Shown piece by piece: positions 10,901 through 18,982 of a stretch of DNA of 55,392 bases. Under the pieces are notes generated by a model that was not told the origin of the DNA, did no database searches, and saw only the letters and a list, made by a program, of their open reading frames with translations. The position numbers and the translations under genes are program-made. The stretch comes from a virus, in the IMG/VR virus record IMGVR_UViG_3300035701_004790, positions 1 through 55,392 of that record, one strand, 5' to 3'. The stretch's first letter is position 1. Each line of letters opens with the position of its first letter.

Positions 10901-12669
10901 GCACCAATACTAAGTGAATCTATCGAATTTAATGCACCACCTAAATGTGTTGCACTAAATATACTATTATTGTTATTATTTCTTATTTGATTATTTAATC
11001 CTAGAATTATTGAATTATTTATTCTATGTCCTGTAGTAGTACCTGTATTAATAACGAAGTCAGATTCACCAATTAACATATTCCATCCATTAGAACCACC
11101 TAATCCATTTGACATGACATGATCAGCACCAAACATCATGTTATCTGTATTACCTCCAAAAATTTGACCTCTACCAATTCTAAAATTGCGCTTTCCTGAA
11201 ATCGTTGTATCTATTAAAGTATCACCAGTTAAGGTTCCACCTAAATGAGCATTAGAACCCGATTTTGTTAAACCATTATTAAAGGTAATAGAACCAGCAA
11301 AATTAGTATCAACGTAATTTTTATCAACTAAAGTTCTTGGTGTATAACTTGCAGAATAATCAGCACCATATTGAAGAGTACCACTAGTTCCTGTCGCACC
11401 TGTTAATATTATGTTATACGTTCCTAAGTTAATTGTTGTATTACCTGTTAAAGCTCCACCTAAACTAATGTTAGTACCAGATTTTCTTAAACCATTATTT
11501 GCACTAACTAATCCTGTAGATGTTAAACCAGTTACATATCCTTTATCAACTAATGATCTTGGTGTAAAATTTGAAGAATAATTAGCAGCATATTTAAGAG
11601 TACCTGTAGTAGCTGTTAATGTTACATTATATATCCCTAAATTAATTGTTGTGTTACCTGTCAATGCACCCCCCAAACCAATATTACCACCAGATTTTAT
11701 TAATCCATTATTTGCCGTATAACCACCCAATACAAAACCTAACGTTGATGAACCTATTACTGCAGGTGTTGTGTTTGTAGTTGACCAGAAAGTATTTTCT
11801 TGAGTATTTCCTTTTTGAACAAATACCATTATTTTATTAATAGTAGTACCAGCAGCCAAATCAGTTGTTCTAGTCCAAGCACCACCAGTATTTGCAACGT
11901 ATGTACCGTTTTGTGTTCCTGTTGTTTGGTTTTTTAACAATAAAATATCACCAGTAACAACTGCAAAACCATCAATAGTTGCATTACCACTTAATGGTGT
12001 GATATTACCTGTAGATGCATATGTTGCAATACTTTTAAAGTTAGTACTATTATTTAAAAATATTTTATCCAAATATTGACCAACATATAAAAACGCTTCC
12101 AGATAACCGGGTCTAGTTGCACTAACATCATATCCTGCTGGTGGGTTTTGTATAAAAATTACACCACTATAAGGATCAAAATACCAATTAATTGGATCAT
12201 ATCTATTAATTATTGTTGTACCGTTTGTTTGATACAATATAGGATCGTATTCCGTAAAACCATCTGCTTTAAGTAAACCAAATGAAGATGGTATTATTTG
12301 TAGTTTTCCTTGCGATGAGTGTAAATACGTTCCAGCACTGAATTGAGGAAAAAGTTTTCCACTAGCATTATAATCTGATGGTAATTTTAATCTATATCCT
12401 TGTGATTGATTTACTCCATTTTGAGTATCAGGAATAATATCTATTTGAAACTTCACTCTTTCTACAATATTATTACTACTATAAAGTGCTGTCAAACCAG
12501 AAGTGGTTGCTGGTAACGCAACTATTGGATTACCAAAAATAATACTATAAGAGCCTTGATTATTTGATGTTATACCTTCTTCTGGTATACCAAAATTTTG
12601 ATGGGTATGTGCTCTACCACTTAATTTTTTAAGAGCAATTAGGTCAGTATTTTGTGTTGTTAAGCTCAT
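7942..12669 (-). CDS. Long tail fibre with YadA-like head repeats (1575 aa)
   Basis: Residues ~211-311 form a common fibre domain (I-D-G-x-x-V-x-x-G-D-x-x-L-x-K-x-Q, then NGxYV and W-x-R-x-x-D). Residues ~320-540 carry three copies of a fibre linker module (NNGLxKSGxNIxLGG, then LVDKxYV). Three stretches (~553-700, 893-1006 and 1180-1426) repeat A-I-G / xAxG motifs such as STAIGSSAVATGQTAFAVG. These are typical of the left-handed beta-roll of YadA-type trimeric adhesin heads. The last ~85 residues match the C-terminal domain of the gene ending at 2482. Trimeric fibre assembly is inferred from the YadA-like motifs. It starts 5 bases past the stop of the gene at 12674-16261. No S74 chaperone or intramolecular protease is seen. 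Confidence 0.75.
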   Translation of the reverse strand: MSLTTQNTDLIALKKLSGRAHTHQNFGIPEEGITSNNQGSYSIIFGNPIVALPATTSGLTALYSSNNIVERVKFQIDIIPDTQNGVNQSQGYRLKLPSDYNASGKLFPQFSAGTYLHSSQGKLQIIPSSFGLLKADGFTEYDPILYQTNGTTIINRYDPINWYFDPYSGVIFIQNPPAGYDVSATRPGYLEAFLYVGQYLDKIFLNNSTNFKSIATYASTGNITPLSGNATIDGFAVVTGDILLLKNQTTGTQNGTYVANTGGAWTRTTDLAAGTTINKIMVFVQKGNTQENTFWSTTNTTPAVIGSSTLGFVLGGYTANNGLIKSGGNIGLGGALTGNTTINLGIYNVTLTATTGTLKYAANYSSNFTPRSLVDKGYVTGLTSTGLVSANNGLRKSGTNISLGGALTGNTTINLGTYNIILTGATGTSGTLQYGADYSASYTPRTLVDKNYVDTNFAGSITFNNGLTKSGSNAHLGGTLTGDTLIDTTISGKRNFRIGRGQIFGGNTDNMMFGADHVMSNGLGGSNGWNMLIGESDFVINTGTTTGHRINNSIILGLNNQIRNNNNNSIFSATHLGGALNSIDSLSIGAGNAISAAFTMGYNSKVIADMGYAFGYNAQAAGKGSLVFGWANTYTFGSHTGTVQRVLTSGIHSINMSSNSTGQTSGHGALADYSAILGGNDGNIPSNSTRSIILGGNAIKATSATTDTVFMPKVRIGYGIGGAATKNNFSKNLVGRNSSTGELEFIDISGTSSIGNMIISGASTPVILDNQSAIPNVFSYKTNVEIVGQGTVTLTNGSPAVVGNGTNFLNATTGRGLSYWFQFWVKDSSGAWYVCFLSSIPTNTGATISTNYSRAQIRNGYNFNTATFQGVTGTYTYYIGGRNWSDGLYSWAMGNNAYADNFSTAIGSSAVATGQTAFAVGFSAFAGGTNSFAVGRIIRATGAQSFAGGKGNSQINNKAVVAAGTSSFNYSESNGSQNAGDGALAANSVILGGLNHNIPSDSLRSVVLGGNTIKASATTNDTVFMPRVRIGYGIGAALVTGTSTNFVTRNTTTGELEVRLIGSITGTTNAVNGLVKKGTNIGLGGTLTGDTTINTTTGLTLTFNAQTQGTPFISGQIGNSANVGLLLFKNQTGNSVATGLTDIYIGAGNGSASNGAGNISLGSYNLRSITASATEFNGGRNIAIGWNNQTGMTIGTHNIAIGRKVSNVKSGNYSYSIDIGYETNLGSVAASTFNDSHIAIGNWAMRLFTGLTNTSYITAIGGSAMQSSIARDGVSSIGIGPNALAFADFERYQIAIGDSAGKRSKIGRNNTMIGTLAGADMTGGSSGDTGVGNTLHNIAIGAHALQYANLVTKTTFVGTEAGSLSVSGWGHSGFGNWSLPRGGGSYNTGLGAFAGYHASLTLTGSTNTFIGYNTSYGIASVNNTIVIGTNLTVTGSSKIYLGNTGQTTILGSIKSGTTTNVLTKESNGEVRYRSISDLNNQLNGVIITATATGSSSVGYVGISATTTMSFYLPLTPKPFQRIFIADIKGNALSVNLTIDGNGKNINGSSTALINTNYGSVVVIYNGFNWSGGGFV

Positions 12670-12673
12670 TTAT

Positions 12674-15600
12674 TTATATGTTAGTTACGGCTATATCAGT
12701 AATTTTATTTTTATATGTACTTGCACAAAAAACTCTCACAACAACAATATCTCCTGATATTATTCTAGGTACTGTTGATAATGAACAATTAACCGTCATT
12801 GTTGTTCCACTTTGTATTGATGTTATGTTTTGTACACCCTCTGGATTACCACCAAAAGCAAATGGATTAGACCAACCATGTTTTAAACCACTAGCTCTCA
12901 TTATTAAAAATTCAACCTTAATAGTATTTCCAGTTACAGTACCACCAGTCCAAGGATTAGTTAAGAAATGATTAGCTGATCCAGTATGATTAATAGCTAA
13001 TGTTATTGTTGATTGAACAACACCATTTGCCGATTTAAATTTTCTATAATAACTTCTTATTCCACTAGCACTGGTATAATTAACATTAGCCACAGGACTA
13101 TTTGTTACAGCACCAAAATTACCTGTTGTAATTCCATATGTTGATGTTAATGCCGTTGCATTAGGATATAATAAATCACTATTAAATATTAGAAGTCCAC
13201 TATTATGTTGTGGATTAACACCAATTAAACTTAATGTTGAGTCCCATGCATATGTTCCAGAATTAACGTTTGCATATGTTAATGTTGTATAATCACGAGC
13301 TTCTAATCTATTAATTTCACCATCAAAATTTTCTAAATTTAAAGTATTTGATTGTGTTATATTATTAAGTAAAAATCCTGTTTTCGTATCAGTACCACCA
13401 CTTAGCTTTTGTGATGTTATTGGATGTGCAATTGATATTCCTGATCTTAGTTTACCTAAGTTACCGATACTACCCAAAACAGTAGATGCTGTAATTGGGA
13501 ATGTAGCAACAATACCTATATTGGTATTTTGAGGATTTGATACGGCACTATTTAAATTAGGTAATGTCTGTAATGTTCCACCTGTTCTTGCAATAATACC
13601 AGCACCACTTACAAGAATATTAGATACACCACCCAAATTAATTTTAGAATGAAAGTTAATTGCATTACTTAATGAACTATATACATTTTTATATGCATTA
13701 GATATTGTTGCACTATAATCAACACTACCACTAGTATGATATTTCACACCAGAAATATTTTTAGTACCAGTTAATGTTATATTCGTTAAACCAGTACTTG
13801 CTGCAGATATAGTGTTAGAATCAGGATCATACACAAACTCAAGATAATTCGTTGTTACTAAAAATGTTGAAGCACTATGCGAAATTCTGAAATAATTGAA
13901 ACCACTAGACATTCCAGATATTGGAATCGTGTATGTACCAACTCTATATTTAAATTCCGTAATACTAGTACCTGATATGACTGTACCATTAGGTGATTTT
14001 ACGAATGAAAGTACGGATACGTTAAATCTAGAATTTGATTTTCCTACTGCACCAATTAAGCTCACTTCACCAACATTAGCCCCATTCTTATACATAATAA
14101 GTTTTCCTTGATCTGCTCTAGAAAATGCATTATTAAAAAAAGGAATTCCACTACCATCTCCAATTGTTGTTGAATTTAATACACCTGTGATACTATTATT
14201 TATAATTCCCAATCTAGTACCACCCGTTACATATGATTGGTTAATATCAACAGCACTATTTCCAGCATTAGTACCAACATTAACAAATCCTATATCATTT
14301 CTAGAAACACCCCATGAAAGTTTACCAGAAACAAATGGTGCAATTCCATCAATATTGTTTAAAGATGGTGGAGGTGATGGTACTACAGCTAAAAACATTT
14401 CATTGAATCTATCCACAGCAATTCCAACAGGAGTTGTTGTAATGAAATCTTGATATATTCCATCATTATATGTTCCATCTTCTGGAGCACCAATAACTGC
14501 AGGTGGCAATGTTATAGCTTGGAACGTATTACCTGTTCCTCTTGTTATATATTGTCCAGTACTACCGCTACCTCCCTGAAATTTAACTCTCGTTGCATCT
14601 ATAGAAGATTGTTTGACTTGCAAGCTATTACCAGTACTAGTAATGTTTATATACTTATCATCATATCTAAGATCAACTATAGTATTACCTGTTCCATTAT
14701 TTGATGCTGTAATACCTGTTCCAGCTAAAATTCTATTTACTAAATTTGGTTTAGATTTAATATCACTCCACTGTATAAAGACACTCATTGTGGTTGCAGA
14801 CCATTTCAAATGACCTGTTACATCAATAAATTCAGATGAACCAGTAAATCCAACTGGAACTTGTGGTTGTCCACCTGTAGCATTTAATACATAAACTTTA
14901 AGTCCTCTAAAGGACATTGTTTGTCCTGTAGTACCCGTTCCACCAGAAGTATAAAACTGAGCATTTCTAGCTGCAATTGTTGGTACAACAAATTCTTCTT
15001 TTAATCCCGGTGGAATATATTGAATAGGAATGATACTACTTGCATTTAATGGTACAATACCACTAGCTGCACCTATTGCCGATGTATTAACTTTTAAATT
15101 TAATGCAGCAGTTAATCCTGTCACTCCAGATATTGGAGTGTATGTGGGCAAACCCTTTTGATTAATAACTATACCATCATCAGTCGTTATCGATTGATAA
15201 ATTGGTTTTACTATATGAGTCGGAGCCGTTGGTTTTGTTCTTGTTAATTTACCCGCAACTGTTGGGGATAAATAATAAACAGTGCTACCAGATAAATGTT
15301 TTGTACCAGTTGAATCAAATGCTGATGTCAATCCGTCCACATAACCACCAAAACAAACAATGAATGAAGTTGGGTTTATAACGCTGTTTACAATACCAAT
15401 AGGAAAATCAGATGCTCTACTTGCAATAGCTTTTTGATAACTACTACCACTATATTCGATGACATCACCAAGTACAAATCCGTGTGCACTTATAGTCGTT
15501 GTTGTTCTTTGTATTCTTAATCCACTACCACCCGTACCACCAGAAGAAGCACCCACATTAGATATAGTGAAACCTCTATCAGTCAACACTATTCCTTTAT

Positions 15601-16261
15601 TTAATTGCTGTGTAACAATAATTGGTTTTGATGTTTCACCTGCATTGAATGGTTCTATTGCTGTTATTGCACCAGCTACAGAAGGTGAAACAAAATATAC
15701 TGTATTTGCACTTAATCCAATAACCGAACTTAAATCAATAAAACCATTATATGTCAACGTAAAATTATCTGGATCAATAACACTACTAACAATTCCAAGA
15801 ACTTCAAAAGTATTACCAATACTAGCAATTGCTTTTACAAAACTACTTCCATTAAATGATACAACATTGCCAACTGAAAAACTGTGTGATGTTTGTTGAT
15901 ATTTCTTTTTCGTTGCATCCCCACCACCACTAGAAAATGTATTCCAATTTGTGTTGTTAGCTAACGTTAAAACTTTTCCATTATTAGTTAATCCACTCCA
16001 TGAAGTATACGGCACAAATAATTGATATAAAGTATCTGTTTCTGCAACATATGCTAACATACCTAATCTTCTTCTACCAGAGCCTAATCCAGATGCATCA
16101 AGATTACCCAACGCATCAACTGGAATTAAATTTCTTTCAGCTATTGTTTGGAATTCTTGCCATCCACCCACACCTAGATAACTATGGTGTGTTCCATATG
16201 TATCCGTTAAACCCCCACCTACAATTGGGGATGCTAAGATTGTACCTAAAGGATAACTCAT
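12674..16261 (-). CDS. Tail fibre / baseplate-attached fibre protein (1195 aa)
   Basis: A large beta-rich, Ser/Thr/Gly/Asn-rich protein without a recognised enzymatic motif. A tandem module is visible: residues ~124-230 and ~257-369 both read H-x-F-x-x-G-x-V-x-x-x-G-S-S-x-x-K-A-I-A-S, followed by V-x-S-V-I-x-P-x-x-F and V-Y-x-x-S-P-x-x-A-G. The middle has the VNRILAGTGITASNNG fibre motif. Position between the small adaptor-like gene and the long fibres suggests that it links fibres to the baseplate, by inference. The start at 16261 follows an A-rich leader without Shine-Dalgarno, 33 bases after the upstream gene. Confidence 0.65.
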   Translation of the reverse strand: MSYPLGTILASPIVGGGLTDTYGTHHSYLGVGGWQEFQTIAERNLIPVDALGNLDASGLGSGRRRLGMLAYVAETDTLYQLFVPYTSWSGLTNNGKVLTLANNTNWNTFSSGGGDATKKKYQQTSHSFSVGNVVSFNGSSFVKAIASIGNTFEVLGIVSSVIDPDNFTLTYNGFIDLSSVIGLSANTVYFVSPSVAGAITAIEPFNAGETSKPIIVTQQLNKGIVLTDRGFTISNVGASSGGTGGSGLRIQRTTTTISAHGFVLGDVIEYSGSSYQKAIASRASDFPIGIVNSVINPTSFIVCFGGYVDGLTSAFDSTGTKHLSGSTVYYLSPTVAGKLTRTKPTAPTHIVKPIYQSITTDDGIVINQKGLPTYTPISGVTGLTAALNLKVNTSAIGAASGIVPLNASSIIPIQYIPPGLKEEFVVPTIAARNAQFYTSGGTGTTGQTMSFRGLKVYVLNATGGQPQVPVGFTGSSEFIDVTGHLKWSATTMSVFIQWSDIKSKPNLVNRILAGTGITASNNGTGNTIVDLRYDDKYINITSTGNSLQVKQSSIDATRVKFQGGSGSTGQYITRGTGNTFQAITLPPAVIGAPEDGTYNDGIYQDFITTTPVGIAVDRFNEMFLAVVPSPPPSLNNIDGIAPFVSGKLSWGVSRNDIGFVNVGTNAGNSAVDINQSYVTGGTRLGIINNSITGVLNSTTIGDGSGIPFFNNAFSRADQGKLIMYKNGANVGEVSLIGAVGKSNSRFNVSVLSFVKSPNGTVISGTSITEFKYRVGTYTIPISGMSSGFNYFRISHSASTFLVTTNYLEFVYDPDSNTISAASTGLTNITLTGTKNISGVKYHTSGSVDYSATISNAYKNVYSSLSNAINFHSKINLGGVSNILVSGAGIIARTGGTLQTLPNLNSAVSNPQNTNIGIVATFPITASTVLGSIGNLGKLRSGISIAHPITSQKLSGGTDTKTGFLLNNITQSNTLNLENFDGEINRLEARDYTTLTYANVNSGTYAWDSTLSLIGVNPQHNSGLLIFNSDLLYPNATALTSTYGITTGNFGAVTNSPVANVNYTSASGIRSYYRKFKSANGVVQSTITLAINHTGSANHFLTNPWTGGTVTGNTIKVEFLIMRASGLKHGWSNPFAFGGNPEGVQNITSIQSGTTMTVNCSLSTVPRIISGDIVVVRVFCASTYKNKITDIAVTNI

Positions 16262-16294
16262 ATTATGTGTCTTTTTACTGTTTTGTTCGTGTTA

Positions 16295-17212
16295 TTATGA
16301 TATGGCAATATTAAAAGTACCAGTTAATATATTATTTGATCTCCATGCTACAAAAGCAGCAGAATATCCTAAAGGATTTATATATGTAAATGCTTGAGAC
16401 GAAAAATCGTTATTGGTCAAACCATTAATAGTAAATGATGGTACTCCAAATGATGCTGGAATTACATAATAAAAGAAATGCCCACTTAACACAATACTAA
16501 ATAAGGATTTTGCTTTTGTTGATGCAAATTCAGAATTTGTAGGATGAAGATTAACATTTGCTGTAATTCCAGAACTTGGTAATCCAATAAGATTCGTACT
16601 ATCACCATAAAAAAATCTTTTATGATTGAAAACAATTGATGTTACCGCATTTGCAAGAACAGCATTAGTATCCCTTACATCTAGAACGAAATTCTGACCA
16701 ACATTAGGTATTGTAAGTGTTTTACCTGTTGCCCCTGATTGTGTGTTTCCACCATTAGTTATATTAAATGGAACATTATTAAGTTTAATTGATAATATAG
16801 GTAATGTATGTCTTGTCGCAGTATAAATTAAATTTACTATTGAATTATCTCCTAGAAGTCTAGTAGTACCCCCACTAATAAATGCATCTGGAGCAACTGA
16901 TGGAAAAAAATACCCTTCTAAAAATTGGCTAATCGTTGATCCACCAACTGTAATGTTTGGAATTCCTAGACGAGTCGTTATTCTATTACTATCCAAAGCC
17001 GACCCACTAACTCCAGTAACTAACTTAATTTTACCACCACCAACATATACTAAACTATCTCCACTAAGAGCAGTTGTTGAAGTTGCATCAATTTCAGTTC
17101 CTTTTGATTTCAATTTTCCACTAAAATTTGTAGTTCCAGACATTGTTAATGTGGAACCAGTCATTTGTTTGAATTGGGTATCACCTAAATCCGGTCGTGT
17201 AAAAAAAGACAT
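16295..17212 (-). CDS. Small fibre-module protein, possible fibre adaptor (305 aa)
   Basis: First gene of the fibre operon, 82-90 bases downstream of a GTATTTAT site at 17301-17294. Residues 16-30 contain GSTLTMSGTT, closely matching the N-terminus of the 1811-residue fibre (SGSTLTLSGTT), so a shared N-terminal attachment module is likely. The remainder is Ser/Gly/Asn-rich with predicted beta structure and no catalytic motif. A role as a short fibre, or as an adaptor anchoring the longer fibres, is inferred from size and order only. Confidence 0.55.
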   Translation of the reverse strand: MSFFTRPDLGDTQFKQMTGSTLTMSGTTNFSGKLKSKGTEIDATSTTALSGDSLVYVGGGKIKLVTGVSGSALDSNRITTRLGIPNITVGGSTISQFLEGYFFPSVAPDAFISGGTTRLLGDNSIVNLIYTATRHTLPILSIKLNNVPFNITNGGNTQSGATGKTLTIPNVGQNFVLDVRDTNAVLANAVTSIVFNHKRFFYGDSTNLIGLPSSGITANVNLHPTNSEFASTKAKSLFSIVLSGHFFYYVIPASFGVPSFTINGLTNNDFSSQAFTYINPLGYSAAFVAWRSNNILTGTFNIAIS

Positions 17213-17293
17213 TTCGTTTATATTTAGTTGTTAACTTGATGACCGTTCAATGAGTTACAAGAATTCATCGATTTAGGTCTTCTTATATTACCT

Positions 17294-17301
17294 ATAAATA
17301 C
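17294..17301 (-). promoter_or_regulatory. GTATTTAT motif, putative late promoter of fibre operon
   Basis: The minus strand reads GTTGTATTTATAGGTAATAT, about 85 bases before the start at 17212 and just downstream of a terminator. It is one of nine intergenic or gene-end copies in the window. Confidence 0.5.
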
Positions 17302-17317
17302 AACACGAAGTTTAAAA

Positions 17318-17352
17318 AATAAAAAAACCTCACTGAATTATCAGTGAGGTTT
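17318..17352 (-). terminator. Strong intrinsic terminator after UVR gene
   Basis: A perfect 12-bp stem (17325-17336 with 17341-17352, arm AAACCTCACTGA, loop 4 nt). On the minus strand it is followed by a T-rich run (TTTTTTTATTTTTT). It separates the UVR gene transcript from the fibre operon. Confidence 0.85.
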
Positions 17353-17385
17353 ACCAGAGGTCACGTAGAAATTACCCCCTATTAA

Positions 17386-17410
17386 TTATGATCAGATGCA
17401 TCTGTCATAA
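17386..17410. repeat. Near-perfect 25-bp palindrome
   Basis: TTATGA-t-CAGATG followed directly by CATCTG-TCATAA: a loopless dyad with one unpaired T, centred at 17398/17399, between the UVR gene stop and its terminator. It could be a protein-binding operator; there is no direct evidence. Confidence 0.5.
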
Positions 17411-17421
17411 ATCGGACTTGA

Positions 17422-17769
17422 TTATTTTAATTGTTTAATTTCATCTCTAAGTTTACAAGCATTTTCAAAGTCCTGTGCTTGTATTGCCTCATTTAGCTTA
17501 ACTGTCAACTCATCTTTCGATTGTTTTAATTTGGCTTTTGATTTTGTTTGTTTCGTGGTTCTTTCAAATCTTTGTCCACCGTTGATACTTGTCCACACTT
17601 CTTTTTTTATCATGTGTGTTTCAGTTTCAGAAATTTCTTCTGTTTTGTTGAAGTTTTTATTATCATCTTGAGGAAATGATACATCAGACAATTTACCACT
17701 TATTGAAAAGTGAAAACTATCTTCATTGAATAAACTGTCGAAAAATGAACTTAAAAAGTCTTTTCTCAT
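17422..17769 (-). CDS. Small UVR-domain protein (115 aa)
   Basis: Residues ~79-115 match the UVR motif found in UvrB, UvrC, McsA and related proteins: L-x-x-x-L-x-x-A-I-x-x-x-D-F-E-x-A-x-x-L-R-D-E-I-x-x-L. This is a helical hairpin used for protein-protein contact. The N-terminal part is polar with no zinc-binding cysteines, so it is not a complete McsA. It is monocistronic: a host-type promoter lies 31-60 bases upstream and a strong terminator 70 bases downstream. A plausible role is binding a host UvrA/UvrB- or Clp-type partner early in infection. That is inference; only the motif is seen. Confidence 0.7.
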   Translation of the reverse strand: MRKDFLSSFFDSLFNEDSFHFSISGKLSDVSFPQDDNKNFNKTEEISETETHMIKKEVWTSINGGQRFERTTKQTKSKAKLKQSKDELTVKLNEAIQAQDFENACKLRDEIKQLK

Positions 17770-17799
17770 AAAAAATAATGTTTTAGAATTAAGTTATAT

Positions 17800-17829
17800 C
17801 AAAGATAACTATACAAAGGGAATACCAAA
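17800..17829 (-). promoter_or_regulatory. Bacteroidota-type promoter for UVR gene
   Basis: The minus strand reads TTTG, 18 bases, then TATCTTTG. This is a full match to the TAnnTTTG -7 box with a correctly spaced -33 element, just after the terminator of the upstream RNA and before the start at 17769. Confidence 0.65.
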
Positions 17830-17834
17830 TAAAA

Positions 17835-17868
17835 AAAATGCCATAATTGCAGTCAATTATGGCATTTT
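17835..17868 (-). terminator. Strong intrinsic terminator of the large ncRNA
   Basis: A perfect 15-bp stem (17835-17849 with 17854-17868, arm AAAATGCCATAATTG, loop 4 nt). On the minus strand it is followed by eight T's. It ends transcription from the 18784-18814 promoter. Confidence 0.85.
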
Positions 17869-18777
17869 GTCTAATGTTTTGAATATTGAACGTTTTCAAC
17901 ATTCTTAGCACGGACAGACAGGATCACACTGCCATCTTCACCTGTTAGGGTGATATTCTAATAGTTAAACTACATCCGTATAAACGCCTGAGACTACAGC
18001 ATTTCAGTAGCACTTTCGGAGAATTATCCCTTAACGGGTTCTCTTCTTATCCACCCACCTTTCGGCAAGTACGCTACAATCGCAAGTTCCTAACGGGAAC
18101 CAATCGTTTCGTCAGAGTATTTTCAGTTACGTCCACCACTGCACTATCCCTTTCATGACAGTCTAAAGGAGATGCCTCCTAACAACGAGTCGTATCATCT
18201 GATTGACCTTGAGGGCCAACCATTACCGTATATTACAACGGTAGTTTGCGACTTACTACTCTAACGTCTCAGCACTTGATCTTTTATGTATCCATAATAG
18301 GGATATACTTTTGGTATATATCGGACTTGAGAAAGTTGTGGCTGAGACTCGGCTAACTACCTTTTGGATAGCCAATACCAAACAACTCTCTGTGACTTGC
18401 GATCACGATTCAATTTGTCTTCACGCTTTTGGCAACAAAAACAAAAGAAATTGGTAATAGCTCTATGTCCTTGCGAGACTTCAAACCATATCCTACGTTT
18501 TATGATCGTATCTTTCAATACTTATTCTGACTCCGTTAGTCAAACTTGACATCTAATCGCCTACAGTCGTAAGACCCTCGACAAATAAACCTCAAACACA
18601 ACGCTTGCTTGATTGTACCCTTCACCTTTCGGTGAGAGGTCGAAACTATGGTGTTCTTACCACAGCCCCTTTATAACCATTACTGGCTTTATCTCATGGA
18701 CTTCAAGCAGCCCATATTTTAAATATTTTCAAAGAACAAATTCTTTTGTGGGGAAATATCCCCGTTGTTTCTAATTG
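17835..18777 (-). ncRNA. Large structured non-coding RNA (~940 nt), class unassigned
   Basis: A protein-free stretch, visibly more GC-rich (about 40% in two 60-base lines) than its AT-rich flanks. It has a host-type promoter at its 5' end and a perfect terminator at its 3' end. Many hairpins are visible: 18622-18635 (GAAA tetraloop on the minus strand), 18646-18665, 18528-18542, 18225-18242, 18167-18180, 18086-18100, 18018-18043, 17938-17953 and 17881-17904. Strand is supported by wobbles. Stems at 17881-17904, 18646-18665, 18203-18219 and 18057-18066 pair with G-U on the minus strand but would have A-C mismatches on the plus strand. Size, phage location and tetraloops recall the giant phage RNAs GOLLD and ROOL, but I cannot confirm homology. 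No tRNA, tmRNA, RNase P or intron core was recognised. Confidence 0.7.
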
Positions 18778-18783
18778 AGAAGA

Positions 18784-18814
18784 CAAACTTACAATAATAT
18801 TACATGTAAGTCAA
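18784..18814 (-). promoter_or_regulatory. Bacteroidota-type promoter for the large ncRNA
   Basis: The minus strand reads TTG, 20 bases, TAAGTTTG, a perfect TAnnTTTG -7 box. Transcription would start near 18777, just before the first hairpin of the RNA (18750-18763, GGGGA/TCCCC). Confidence 0.65.
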
Positions 18815-18839
18815 GTCTTTACTAAAATATTTTTTTAAG

Positions 18840-18864
18840 TTACCTTATTTCTCAAATTAGGTAA
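18840..18864. repeat. Inverted repeat between the two promoter motifs
   Basis: Arms TTACCT (18840-18845) and AGGTAA (18859-18864) lie 3 bases from the GTATTTAT site at 18874-18867 and about 26 bases upstream of the host-type promoter. It may be an operator. Confidence 0.3.
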
Positions 18865-18866
18865 TG

Positions 18867-18874
18867 ATAAATAC
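18867..18874 (-). promoter_or_regulatory. GTATTTAT motif upstream of the large ncRNA
   Basis: The minus strand reads TTACGTATTTATCATTACC, about 90 bases upstream of the predicted ncRNA start and downstream of nrdJ. It may give the RNA a second, late promoter. The rest of 18892-18982 is AT-rich with nothing else recognised. Confidence 0.45.
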
Positions 18875-18982
18875 GTAAAAAACTATAAAAGGTTATAATT
18901 TTTTTCTTTTTCTCATAAAATTTCTTGAACATACAACGAATATATCCAACATTCTCTACCTAAATAACTGTAAATCTGCATG

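Noticed and set aside
18364-18549. Plus-strand 61-codon reading frame
   Set aside because: Lies wholly within the structured RNA and opposite to its strand; composition is not protein-like.
17900-18780. tRNA cluster, tmRNA, RNase P RNA or self-splicing intron
   Set aside because: No T-loop GTTCRANYC with flanking acceptor stem, no tmRNA end pair, no RNase P core, no group I P7 or group II domain V was found. A GGGGCTG...TTCGAC stretch resembles a tmRNA start but has no matching 3' end.
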